From Streptomyces ruber (GTDB taxonomy: Bacteria; Actinomycetota; Actinomycetes; Streptomycetales; Streptomycetaceae), in the NCBI RefSeq assembly GCF_014648075.1, contig NZ_BMQK01000021.1, positions 45,054 through 109,053 of the forward strand: 64,000 nt of DNA. The letters run 5' to 3'. The notes beneath the pieces were generated by a model. The model saw nothing but the letters and a program-made list of their open reading frames with translations, searched no databases and was not told where the DNA came from. A program made the translations under genes and the position numbers. The first letter of the stretch is position 1; each line of letters opens with the position of its first letter. This document shows positions 8,508 through 17,152 of the stretch, in pieces.

Positions 8508-8880
8508 CGGTCGCCGTCCCGTCCTTGGGATCCCCGGAGTCGTCGATGACCAGCACCCCACCCGCATGCGGGGCCCTGCGCGGATCCTCCCGCAGCCGCT
8601 CAAGACGGCGGGCATTGATGTGCTCGTGCTCCCAAGGTGACTCGGAGAGGAAGAACTGCAGCCGCTGCACCGCCGGGTGCTGGGCGTCGGCCACCGGTTC
8701 CGCCCCGGCCAGGCAGGTCAGCGTCTTGTTCCGCTCCCGCGGCGCCAGCAGCCCCGTCAGGTACCGGCGGAAGCCCCGCCGCTGGGCCAGCGAGTCGAGC
8801 AGGTCATCGAAGCCGGCGGCGTAGTCCTCGAGTGACCCCGGCGCCGGTGGACACGGACGACGAGCGGTCACGGCAGCCAC
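8508..8880 (-). pseudogene. IS701-family transposase, N-terminal fragment
   Basis: From a GTG at 8880 the minus strand reads LEDYAAGFDDLLDSLAQRRG, FRRYLTGLLAPRERNKTLTC and GGVLVIDDSGDPKDGTATAH. This is the first 125 residues of an IS701-type DDE transposase (normally about 400 residues), including the first catalytic Asp region. Homology stops at the VGR motif near 8508, next to the 3' end of the GlxA gene, so the element is deleted at its 3' side. Confidence 0.8.
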
Positions 8881-9141
8881 CCCCGCCCGTCCTTCTGCTG
8901 CGATGACTGCCCGACGTCAACAAACCACCTATAGACGTAAGCTCCGTGCGGGGCTCCACACAAAAGTGGACGTATGGGTTCACGGCGTCGGCGACTTCGA
9001 AAGTGTCCGAAAGTGCATCAATGGATTGCCGATGCTTTGTGGAACGCACTTCACTGTGGTTTCATTCACTGGGCATTTACCAGTTTTGGGGTTCACTGCG
9101 CGCAACGTACGGGCATTCTCGTCTCCATCCAAGGGAGAGTC

Positions 9142-11124
9142 ATGTATACCCTCGGACTGAATTGCTGCTTCTCGCTGCCGGGCCGCGAAATCGTACCCGG
9201 CCTTCCCCAGTGGTTCTTTCACGACGCGTCGGCGGTACTCATTCGGGATGGCGAGGTCGTTGCCGCAGTCGAACAAGAGCGACTCAACCGGCTCAAACAC
9301 ACGAACCGCTTCTCCGGCGACGCCGCTCAGGCCTGCCTCACGCACGCAGGCATCGGTATCGAGCACGTGGACGCGGTGGCGTTCTTCTTCGACGAGGCGT
9401 GGACGGACAAGGAACTCTTCCATCAGTACGTGGAACACCCCGATGTGATGACTAGCTCGGCCAGAGAGCTTATCAAGGACCGCGTGTGCGAGTTATTCAG
9501 GTACGAACTCCCTGACCACCGCCTCTCCTTCGTTCAGCACCACGACTCGCATGCCTATTCTGTCTACCCTCAGTCTGGCTTCAGCGATGCCCTCGTCGTC
9601 GTGATGGACGGCCGCGGGGAAAGCGCTTCGACGTCGATCTACAGCGCCGCAGGCGACCGGGTCGAACTGCTCGTCTCGAAGGGCCCGGCGGACTCACTCG
9701 GCCACTGGTACACGGCCGGAACGGAGTTGCTGGGTTACCAGCTGTTCGACGAGTACAAGGTCATGGGGCTCGCGCCTTACGGAAATCCGGACACCTACCG
9801 CCCGGTCCTCGATGAACTCTTCGAACTGCTGCCTGACGGCGACTTCCGTCTGGACCACACACGACTGCGCGCGGCTATGTTCTCCGCAGGATTCGCCCCA
9901 CGCCGCAAGAACGGACTGTTCGAGCAGCGGCACATGGACTTCGCGGCGACTGTTCAGCAGGTGACCGAGGAGGCCGCCCTCCACATGATCGGTCACTGGC
10001 TGAGGGCGACCGGACACTCTCGCCTCGCGCTCGCCGGCGGCGTCGGACAGAACTGCACGCTGAACGGCAGATTACTGCGCGACCAGCACCTGCGGGACAT
10101 CTTCGTCCACCCCGCGTCCCACGACGCCGGCGCCGCTTTGGGCGCCGCGATCAAAGTGGAGGCGGACGCGGTCTCCACGCTGCCGCACCGCAGAATCCGT
10201 GACGTCTTCTGGGGCCCCTCACTGGCCCTCCCGGAGCAGACCGAAGCTCTGCTGAAGAAGTGGGCCGGCTACCTGGACGTCCAGCGCGTGGCCAACATCG
10301 AGGAGCGGGCCGCGGAACTCCTCGCCTCCGGCAGGGTCATCGGCTGGGTGCAGGGGCGTTCGGAGTTCGGGCCCAGAGCGCTGGGCAACCGGAGCATTCT
10401 CGCCGACCCACGTCCCGCGGACAACCGCCAACGGGTGAACCTGATGGTGAAGAAACGGGAGACCTACCGGCCGTTCGCACCATCGGTACAGACCGAGAGC
10501 CTGCGCGAGTGGTTCGAGTTCCCCGACGACATCGACGCGCCGGACTTCATGGTGTTCACCGTTCCGGTCCTGGAGCACCGCCGTGCGGAACTCGCCGCCG
10601 TCACCCATGTAGACGGCACCGCCCGGGTCCACGCAGTGGACCGGGATGTCAACAACCAGTTCTGGCGGCTGCTGGAGGAGTTCGAGGCGCTTACCGGGGT
10701 CCCGGTCTTGCTCAACACCTCCTTCAACAACCACGCCGAGCCCATCGTCGACTCCGTCGAGGACGCCATACGCTGCTTCCTCACCACGGAACTCGACCAT
10801 CTGGTCGTCGGTGACTTCCTGATATCCCGCTCGTCCTACGACCGGCAGGCACTGACGGGTCTTGTGCCCAGCCTCTGCGTGGACACCGTGATCGTGCGTG
10901 AGAGCGGACCGGATCGCACGGAGCGGACCGTTGTGACGGGTGAGTACACCAAGGCCAAGCGCGTTCCGGTCAGTTCCAGGGTCGCCGCCGTGCTCCTCTC
11001 CGCGGACGGCGAGCGCAGTCTGGCCGAGCTCGGACTGGACCTTACGGCACCGAGCGGCGTCGAAGCTCTGACCGAGATCGAGCTGCTCTGGAGCGAGCGA
11101 TTCCTCGACCTCTCACCCTGTTGA
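9142..11124 (+). CDS. Carbamoyltransferase, NodU/TobZ/CmcH type
   Basis: 660 residues from ATG 9142, preceded by AAGGGAGAG. The N-terminal ASKHA/Kae1-like domain has VQHHDSHAYS (His133, His134, His137, metal/nucleotide site) and VVVMDGRGES; residues about 295-340 carry LALAGGVGQNCTLNG. The C-terminal YrdC-like carbamoyltransferase domain has VQGRSEFGPRALGNRSILAD, TYRPFAPSV and VLLNTSFNNHAEPIV. The family uses carbamoyl phosphate and ATP, via a carbamoyladenylate, to carbamoylate a hydroxyl (or amine) of a sugar or natural product. The usual length is 540-680. It is followed by an MFS gene with almost no gap and starts the putative biosynthetic block. The 180-base leader lacks a clear gene. 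Confidence 0.93.
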   Translation: MYTLGLNCCFSLPGREIVPGLPQWFFHDASAVLIRDGEVVAAVEQERLNRLKHTNRFSGDAAQACLTHAGIGIEHVDAVAFFFDEAWTDKELFHQYVEHPDVMTSSARELIKDRVCELFRYELPDHRLSFVQHHDSHAYSVYPQSGFSDALVVVMDGRGESASTSIYSAAGDRVELLVSKGPADSLGHWYTAGTELLGYQLFDEYKVMGLAPYGNPDTYRPVLDELFELLPDGDFRLDHTRLRAAMFSAGFAPRRKNGLFEQRHMDFAATVQQVTEEAALHMIGHWLRATGHSRLALAGGVGQNCTLNGRLLRDQHLRDIFVHPASHDAGAALGAAIKVEADAVSTLPHRRIRDVFWGPSLALPEQTEALLKKWAGYLDVQRVANIEERAAELLASGRVIGWVQGRSEFGPRALGNRSILADPRPADNRQRVNLMVKKRETYRPFAPSVQTESLREWFEFPDDIDAPDFMVFTVPVLEHRRAELAAVTHVDGTARVHAVDRDVNNQFWRLLEEFEALTGVPVLLNTSFNNHAEPIVDSVEDAIRCFLTTELDHLVVGDFLISRSSYDRQALTGLVPSLCVDTVIVRESGPDRTERTVVTGEYTKAKRVPVSSRVAAVLLSADGERSLAELGLDLTAPSGVEALTEIELLWSERFLDLSPC

Positions 11125-11141
11125 ACGGCAGAAGGCTCGTC

Positions 11142-12374
11142 ATGCGCTTGCGGACTCGGCACCGGGAGGACACGACCGGCGTCGGACGACTCTGGCACAA
11201 CAGGGACTTCACCCGGCTGTGGATCGGACAGTCGCTCTCCTTCTTCGGCGGTGGACTCTACGACGTGGCCGTCGCCTGGAGCGTTTTCGCGACCACCCGG
11301 TCCTCGGCCGCCACAGGCATCGTCGTCGCCGCCACGACCGCTGCCCAGTTCCTGTGCGCCCTGCCCTCGGGGTACCTCAGTGACCGGCTGAGCCGACGCC
11401 GGATGCTCATCATCAGCGATCTGGTGGCGGGGGCCGCAGCGCTCGCAGTGGGCCTCGTGGTGCTGGGGGGCAGTCTGACGCTGGGGCCGGTCGTCGTGCT
11501 CAGCCTGGTCCTCGGCGCCTGCCGGGCACTGGGCACCATCGCCCATATGCCCCTGCTCGCCCAGACGGCCCAGGGCAACCTCAAGTCCGCCAACTTCCTG
11601 CACTCGGCCACGTACAACACGATCAGAATCGCTTCGGTGGCTCTGGGCGGACTGCTGCTCACCGTCACAGAAGCGCACTGGCTGATCCTCGCCAACGCCC
11701 TGTCGTTCTTCGTTGCCGCCGTTGTGACCCAGAGGATCGGTAGGCAGCCGGCTGGCGGCAGAAATGCCCCGTCGGGGACCGTATGGCAGGCCGTACGGGA
11801 AGGGCTGCGGGTGCTGCTGGGTGAACGGTCGGCTCGGCTGATCGTGCTCAACTCCGCTCTCACCAAGGCCGTGTACTCGGCGGCCGTCGCGGTGACCCTG
11901 CCGCGGCTGATGGCCGAGAGCGCGGGCACGGCGGGCGGCCTGGGGCTGGCCATGGGCCTGCAGAGCCTGGGCGTCGTGGCCGGGTCGTGGCTGGTCCGGC
12001 GAATGGCCGGGGCGGAACTGGGGCTCGTGCACTTCAGGCGACTGGTGACCGTGGGCGCGACGGCCGTCTTGGCCCTGGCGTGGTCCTCCGGTCCGCTGCT
12101 CCTGCTCTGCACCTTCATCGCGGGCTGCGGACTGGCCTTCGAGATGGTCGAGCAGACCTGTCTGCAGCAGATCATTCCGCCGGGGGCCCTGGGCCGGGTC
12201 CTCAGCCTCGACATGTTCGCCGGGCTGCTCTGCTACTCGCTTGGCTCGTTCCTGCTGGGTGGGCTGGTCGACGTCTCGGGAGCGGCCACGGTCCTCACGT
12301 GCTGCACCGCGGCGCAGTTCGCCCTGGTGCTCGCGTTGTGGCACGGCACCCGACGGCAGGCCGGAACGACTTAG
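11142..12374 (+). CDS. MFS transporter, probable product exporter
   Basis: About 410 residues and 11-12 hydrophobic helices. It begins LWHNRDFTRLWIGQSLSFFG, with the loop 2-3 motif LPSGYLSDRLSRRRMLIISD characteristic of MFS antiporters (MFS_3/enterobactin exporter EntS-like). ATG 11142 follows AGAAGG and starts 18 bases after the carbamoyltransferase stop; a TTG at 11121 would overlap that stop. The tight spacing implies cotranscription and a role in exporting the pathway product. Intact. Confidence 0.88.
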   Translation: MRLRTRHREDTTGVGRLWHNRDFTRLWIGQSLSFFGGGLYDVAVAWSVFATTRSSAATGIVVAATTAAQFLCALPSGYLSDRLSRRRMLIISDLVAGAAALAVGLVVLGGSLTLGPVVVLSLVLGACRALGTIAHMPLLAQTAQGNLKSANFLHSATYNTIRIASVALGGLLLTVTEAHWLILANALSFFVAAVVTQRIGRQPAGGRNAPSGTVWQAVREGLRVLLGERSARLIVLNSALTKAVYSAAVAVTLPRLMAESAGTAGGLGLAMGLQSLGVVAGSWLVRRMAGAELGLVHFRRLVTVGATAVLALAWSSGPLLLLCTFIAGCGLAFEMVEQTCLQQIIPPGALGRVLSLDMFAGLLCYSLGSFLLGGLVDVSGAATVLTCCTAAQFALVLALWHGTRRQAGTT

Positions 12375-12818
12375 CTGTACCCTCCGGTTCCTTCGGCCGC
12401 ACAGATGCCCGATATCGGCCTCGGTGGTCCGGCTGTGCTGGATGCCGGGGCGCAGGGACGGCGGCCGGTGCGGACGAACACTCCGGCCGGCTTTCGACCG
12501 CCGTGTCGCTCAAAGCTTCGCCAGCCTCAGGAGGCATCGCACATTGCCGCGCCGTCCGGTTCCTGGCGATCCGCGGTCCTCCGACGACCGGCCTCGACGG
12601 AGTTCTCTCGGCCGCCTGCGCCGCGCGGTCGCACGGAGATACGGGCAGAGCGTCCGTGGAGGCCGACGCGGGCACACCCGCCCGCTGACAACTTGGAGTG
12701 GAACATGCGACACGTCCTTGTCCGGCTTCGACTCGCAGACAGCGCACGGCGGGCAGTCGAAGCACCCCGGCTTCTGCTCGCCGCACGGGATTCGCCGACG
12801 GGGCCGGGGCGGCCTGCT
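12375..12818. other. Gap between convergent MFS and PLP-enzyme genes
   Basis: About 440 bases with no supportable gene. A stretch at 12706-12790 has GC-rich third positions in one frame (CDTSLSGFDSQTAHGGQSKH, then Cys) but no start codon close by in frame. I leave it uncalled. Being at the meeting point of convergent genes, it should hold their terminators, but I see no clear hairpin with a T run. Confidence 0.4.
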
Positions 12819-14702
12819 TCAGCAGCCCCCCGACTGCTCCTCCAGCCAGGTGAGCCCCTGGTGGCAAGTGAACATGCAGCGGACCAGGTTCTGGACCGGC
12901 GGCGAGAAGGACAGCCGGACCCGTCGGTGGCCGCTCCCCGGCAAGGTCATCATTTCGTCGGGCACCACTCGGACGCCCAGGAGGTAGGAGAGCACGGCGA
13001 ACAGATGGAACGTCCGCCGTATGCCGACCGGCCCGATCCGCCCCCGGCCCAGCACCGCGTCGCAGTGCACCACCAGGAAGAAGCCGCACTCCGGCTCGTA
13101 CTCGACCGCGAACCAGCGACTGAGCCCCTCGGTCAGGAACCGCACGGCCAGGTCCCGGTGGAAGTCCAGGATGGCGGGATCCAGTTTGTCGTAGCAGGGG
13201 GTGTCGACCGGGCGGTCCTCGAAGCCGGGAGGGCAGATGACGACACCCTGGTCGAACTTCCACCGCAGGAGCCGGTCCACCTCGTCGAGCACCACGGACC
13301 GCACCCGGGCGCGCTGCACATCAGGGATTCGCTCCGACCCGGCACCCTCCACCATCGCCACCATCAGGTGACGACGGAACTCGTAGCTGTTCTCCGTACG
13401 CCAGGACTCCTCGGCCAGATAGGTGCGGATCGCGTCGGCCCCGGTCCCCAGCGCCCGCGCCAGAGCATTCTGGAACCCGGTGTACACGAACCCGACGGTG
13501 CCTTCGAGTGCTCGGCGTACGGACTCCGCCTTGACGGACGCAGCCCAGAGCAGACCGATCCGCAGGTTGGCCAGTGCGAAGGGTTTGGAGATGCCGAACA
13601 GCACGTAGGTATCCGCGTAGTACTCAAGCAGGGTGCCGCAGTCCTCCGGAGCGCTGCGGATCGAGTGGTACGACATGTCCTCGATGGCCGCCACCCGGTA
13701 CCGGCCGAGCACCTCGCCCAGCCGTGCGAGGTGGGAGGGAGTGGCCATCCGGCCGGTGACACCCGGGTTGATGTGCAGGTAGCAGACGACCCGAGGGGGC
13801 CGGAGCACCTGCGCCGGCCGACGGTGAAGCGGTTGCGCGTCCCGCAGTACGGGCCAGCGGGAGATCGCCCTGGTGAGCAGCGTCCGGGCGGCTGCCAGGG
13901 TATCGAGCTCCTCCAGGCCGGAGGTGATCTCCTCCGCGTCCTCGAACCGGGGTGGAGTGTCCAGCAGCCCTCTTCCGTAAAGGTCCCGCAGGGTGCGCCA
14001 TACCAGGGCGGACCGCTGCGGCAGCCATTCGGCGTACAGGCGGGTGTTCTGCTCGGCCACCACACGGTCCAGGGCGTCGATGTCCACGGTGCCGTCCGGC
14101 GCCATGGGAACGGTTGCCACGCCACCGCCGACCCGGTAGGGCTGAGGAAGGAAGAAGCCATAGGACACCTCGGGATGCAGAACCACGTCACCCGGGACCG
14201 TGACGCGGGTACGGCACAGCGCGTCATACAGGCTGATGGTCCCGACACCGACGACCGGTTCGATCCGATCGAGGTGCCGGGCGAGGGGGAAGCCCAGGCC
14301 GCCGACCACCTCCCGGACCGCCGTGTCTAATTCCTCCGTACACTCCGGGCCGAAATACCGTTGAAAATCACTCCCATTGCTTACCTCAAGAGACAAATGG
14401 TGCACGAAGTGTGGGAGCGGGGCGGAGGAGGCGTCACCGGTGTCCAAATTTCGTTCCCCGGGGATGCAGTCGACCGGGCTCCCGGTGCGGCCGTCGATTT
14501 CCCGGTTCTGGCTGGTGAGGATCTGGTAAGCCCAGCGGCATAGAAACGGAAACCGCGAGGGCTCGTCGCCGGCAACGCTCACGTATTGCGCGTCAAATTC
14601 GGCCAGCAGGCGCCTGAGCTCATCAAGCACTGACTTATTGAGGGCGGGTGAAATGGTGGGGCGAAAAACGTGGACGTCAGGCTGTTGACATGTATAGGTC
14701 AC
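12819..14702 (-). CDS. Fold-type I PLP-dependent enzyme, aminotransferase class I/II-like, unusually long
   Basis: 627 residues from a GTG at 14702 (weak RBS; later starts possible). The core is aminotransferase-like: VGVGTISLYDALCR (glycine-rich cofactor segment), HINPGVTGR with Asn312, AAIEDMSYHSI with Asp342 and Tyr345, and GISKPFALANLRIG with the Schiff-base Lys373 and a following Arg. It exceeds the usual 380-450 residues by an N-terminal region of about 150 residues and a linker around residues 210-300. It could be an aminotransferase, a cyclising PLP enzyme (capreomycidine synthase-like) or a lyase; the reaction cannot be read from sequence. It is divergent from the DegT gene and convergent with the MFS gene, so it belongs to the same locus. 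Confidence 0.8.
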   Translation of the reverse strand: MTYTCQQPDVHVFRPTISPALNKSVLDELRRLLAEFDAQYVSVAGDEPSRFPFLCRWAYQILTSQNREIDGRTGSPVDCIPGERNLDTGDASSAPLPHFVHHLSLEVSNGSDFQRYFGPECTEELDTAVREVVGGLGFPLARHLDRIEPVVGVGTISLYDALCRTRVTVPGDVVLHPEVSYGFFLPQPYRVGGGVATVPMAPDGTVDIDALDRVVAEQNTRLYAEWLPQRSALVWRTLRDLYGRGLLDTPPRFEDAEEITSGLEELDTLAAARTLLTRAISRWPVLRDAQPLHRRPAQVLRPPRVVCYLHINPGVTGRMATPSHLARLGEVLGRYRVAAIEDMSYHSIRSAPEDCGTLLEYYADTYVLFGISKPFALANLRIGLLWAASVKAESVRRALEGTVGFVYTGFQNALARALGTGADAIRTYLAEESWRTENSYEFRRHLMVAMVEGAGSERIPDVQRARVRSVVLDEVDRLLRWKFDQGVVICPPGFEDRPVDTPCYDKLDPAILDFHRDLAVRFLTEGLSRWFAVEYEPECGFFLVVHCDAVLGRGRIGPVGIRRTFHLFAVLSYLLGVRVVPDEMMTLPGSGHRRVRLSFSPPVQNLVRCMFTCHQGLTWLEEQSGGC

Positions 14703-14768
14703 GTTGTTAGCCTAGCCGGGCCCTGATGGCAGATCAAGTAATTATCCCGCAGATGATGGGTTGGTGAA
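14703..14768. promoter_or_regulatory. Divergent promoter between PLP enzyme and DegT operon
   Basis: Only 66 bases separate the two start codons, and the region is clearly more AT-rich than its surroundings (around gatcaagtaattatcccgc). It should contain the promoters of both transcription units of the putative pathway. Confidence 0.45.
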
Positions 14769-16082
14769 ATGGGCCAGTTAGCCGTACTCGGCGGCGATCC
14801 CGCAGTGATCACCCCCCGGGAGGAACTCTTCGAGTGGCCAATTCTCGGTGCCGAAGAAGAGGCCGCGGTGTTGACGACAATGCGAAAGCCGAGCTATCTC
14901 GACTTCGAGACCGTTCCGGCCTTCGAGTCCGAGTTGAAGGACTGGCTCGGCACCGAATACGTGATCACTGAAAGTTCCGGAACCCATGCGGTCCTCGGAG
15001 CCATGTTCGCCTGCGGCGTCGGCCAGGGCGACGAGGTCATCGTCCCGGCGTCGACATACTGGGCCTCCTGCGTGCAGGCATTCACGCTGCGGGCCAGTGT
15101 CGTGTTCGCGGACATCGACCCGCTGACGATGAACCTCGACCCCGCCGACGTCGAGCGAAAGATCACCGACCGTACCAAGGCGATCGTCGTCGTCCACCTG
15201 CTTGGCTACCCGGTCGACATGGACGCCATCAGCGCGATCGCCCGCCGCCATGGCATCAAGGTCATCGAGGACGCGTCCCATGCCCATGGCAGCCTGTACC
15301 GCCACCGCCGAGTTGGCACACTCGGCGACATCGCGGCGTTTTCCATGTGCGGGAAACCCCTTGCCATCGGTGAGGGCGGAATGATCGCCACCAATGACCC
15401 GGAGCTCCACGACCGGGCGCTCGCCTGGGGGCACAACTTCCGCTTCCACTCCGGTGAGGTCAAGTCTCCGGAACTGCTGCGGTACGCTGGCCTGCCCCTC
15501 GGCGGCGTGACCTCCCGGATGCACAACCTCAGCGCCGCGATCGGTCGAGTCCAGTTGCGCCGCTTCGAGGAGCGCATCAAGGAGATCGACAAGGCGATGA
15601 ACTACTTCTGGGACCTGCTCGCCGACATCCCCGGCCTAGTCGCCCATCGCCCACCGAAGGACAGCGGCTCGACCATGGGCGGCTGGTACAACCCGCACGG
15701 CGTCTATCTACAGGAGCGGTTCGAAGGCCTGTCCGTCGCACGGTTCGTCGAAGCCATCAGGGCCGAGGGCTTCCACTCCTGGACACGCATCTGCATCCGT
15801 GAGCCGCTGCACACCCATGAGCTGTTCAGGAGCGCGGACATCTACAACGAGGGCGCGCCTACGAACTTCGTGCATACCGGCGGCCAGCCCCAGGGGCTCG
15901 GTGACCTGCCCGTGACCGAGTCGGTAAGGGCCTTGACTGTCCCGCCGTTCAGACGCTTCGATCAGGACGCCATCGAGATGTACGCGGCCGCCTTCCGCAA
16001 GGTGGCGGAGAACTACAAGGAACTCATTCCCGGAGACCGAGGGGACGACAGCGTAGTCCTCGACGAGCGAGGCAATGGGTGA
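14769..16082 (+). CDS. DegT/DnrJ/EryC1/StrS family aminotransferase
   Basis: 437 residues. It begins MGQLAVLGGDPAVI, the usual start of this family. Motifs include ESSGTHAVLGAMFACGVG, DEVIVPASTYWAS, VIEDASHAHGS (Asp for the PLP pyridine N) and FSMCGKPLAIGEGGMIAT, where Lys196 is the expected Schiff-base lysine. The family transfers an amino group, usually from Glu or Gln, to a keto-sugar, keto-inositol or related ketone. The stop overlaps the next start (GTGA at 16079-16082), implying translational coupling. Together with the adjacent Gfo/Idh/MocA dehydrogenase it resembles the oxidise-then-transaminate pairs that make 3-aminosugars or aminocyclitols (inference). Confidence 0.92.
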   Translation: MGQLAVLGGDPAVITPREELFEWPILGAEEEAAVLTTMRKPSYLDFETVPAFESELKDWLGTEYVITESSGTHAVLGAMFACGVGQGDEVIVPASTYWASCVQAFTLRASVVFADIDPLTMNLDPADVERKITDRTKAIVVVHLLGYPVDMDAISAIARRHGIKVIEDASHAHGSLYRHRRVGTLGDIAAFSMCGKPLAIGEGGMIATNDPELHDRALAWGHNFRFHSGEVKSPELLRYAGLPLGGVTSRMHNLSAAIGRVQLRRFEERIKEIDKAMNYFWDLLADIPGLVAHRPPKDSGSTMGGWYNPHGVYLQERFEGLSVARFVEAIRAEGFHSWTRICIREPLHTHELFRSADIYNEGAPTNFVHTGGQPQGLGDLPVTESVRALTVPPFRRFDQDAIEMYAAAFRKVAENYKELIPGDRGDDSVVLDERGNG

Positions 16083-17152
16083 CGGCGGGGGCCGACACAC
16101 CATCGCAGACGTCCCGGATACCCGCGTGTGCGGCCATGGAGTGGGCGGCCCGCGTCTTCGGCGCTCTCGGCGCCGATGACACGGCCGCCCAGGACGCGGC
16201 CTTCGCGCTGGTGGCCGCGGACCTCGCTGGACACTCGAGCCACGGCATCCGCCTCGTTGCCACCTACGCCCACCAGGCCGAGGTGGGCGAACTCGTGCCG
16301 GGTGTGCGCCCCGCCGTCGTGCGGCGGGGCGCACGGTCCACCGTGATCGAGGGTCGGCGATGCCTGGGGGCCACAGCCATGCGGCTGGCGGTACGGAGGG
16401 CCGCCGAGGAAGCCAGGCGGAACGGGGCGGCCACCGTCCTCGTCACCGGACACGGCCACCTCGGGCGTCTGGGGTTGTACGTCGCCCAGCTCTCGGCCTT
16501 GGGCCTGGTCGGCGTGCTGACCACCGGCCACGCCCTGCTGCCCGAGGAGACCATCGTGGCGCCGATGGGGGGCATCGACCGTGTCTTCGACACCAACCCG
16601 TGGGCCTTCGGCTTCCCCGCCGAGGGCGGCGACGTCATCATCGACATGTCATCCGCCGCCATCTCGTACAACGCGGTCAAAGCACTGGAACATGCCGGCG
16701 AGCGGATCCCCGAACACCTGGCCCAGGACAGCCATGGGCAGCCATGCACCGACCCGGGCAGCGTGCTGGAGTCTGGCAGCCTGCTGCCGGCCGGCGGCGC
16801 CGTCGGATACGGCCTGGCCTTGGCCGCCTGTGGGTTCGCGGCCCTGGCCGGGGGGCCTCCGGTCACCGCACCACCAGAAGGAATCGCCGGAACCTTCCTC
16901 CTGGCCCTCGACGTAGCCCGCTACCGGCCGCTGGACCAGTACCGCCGACATCTCGGCGCGGCCACGGCGTCCATCCGGAGAAGCACACCCGTGAAACCGG
17001 AGGAACCCGTTCATATACCAGGACGCCGCGGCGTCCTGGTGCGGTCCCCCGGCGAGGTGCGCGGAACGATCGAGTTGCATGGAACCACCCGTCGAGAACT
17101 GGAGGACACATGCCACCACATGCGACTGCCCGCGTTCCCGGGGAGCTGGTGA
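16079..17152 (+). CDS. Ldh2/malate dehydrogenase family NAD(P)-dependent oxidoreductase
   Basis: 357 residues from GTG 16079, overlapping the DegT stop by four bases. The family signature DLAGHSSHGIRL (His52, His55) is present, with GHGHLGRLGLYV, VFDTNPWAFGFP and DMSSAAISYNAVKA. Members include ureidoglycolate dehydrogenase, 2,3-diketo-L-gulonate reductase, sulfolactate and delta-1-piperideine-2-carboxylate reductases, so the substrate is a 2-hydroxy/2-keto acid or cyclic imine. The usual length is 330-360, so it is full length. Its 3' end overlaps the next gene by 43 bases if that starts at ATG 17110. Confidence 0.9.
   Translation: MTAGADTPSQTSRIPACAAMEWAARVFGALGADDTAAQDAAFALVAADLAGHSSHGIRLVATYAHQAEVGELVPGVRPAVVRRGARSTVIEGRRCLGATAMRLAVRRAAEEARRNGAATVLVTGHGHLGRLGLYVAQLSALGLVGVLTTGHALLPEETIVAPMGGIDRVFDTNPWAFGFPAEGGDVIIDMSSAAISYNAVKALEHAGERIPEHLAQDSHGQPCTDPGSVLESGSLLPAGGAVGYGLALAACGFAALAGGPPVTAPPEGIAGTFLLALDVARYRPLDQYRRHLGAATASIRRSTPVKPEEPVHIPGRRGVLVRSPGEVRGTIELHGTTRRELEDTCHHMRLPAFPGSW

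Noticed and set aside
10836..12344. 500-codon open frame antisense to the carbamoyltransferase/MFS genes
   Set aside because: Typical antisense shadow of GC-rich genes; composition rich in Gln/Arg/Gly/His without a family match, while the plus strand has clear motifs.
12690..12800. Short Cys-containing frame (CDTSLSGFDSQTAHGG...) with GC-rich third positions, considered as a RiPP precursor
   Set aside because: No in-frame start codon or RBS nearby, no modification enzyme of a RiPP class, and the frame continues as low-complexity sequence.
12405..14330. 640-codon open frame antisense to the PLP enzyme
   Set aside because: Mirror of a real gene; the minus-strand frame contains all aminotransferase motifs.
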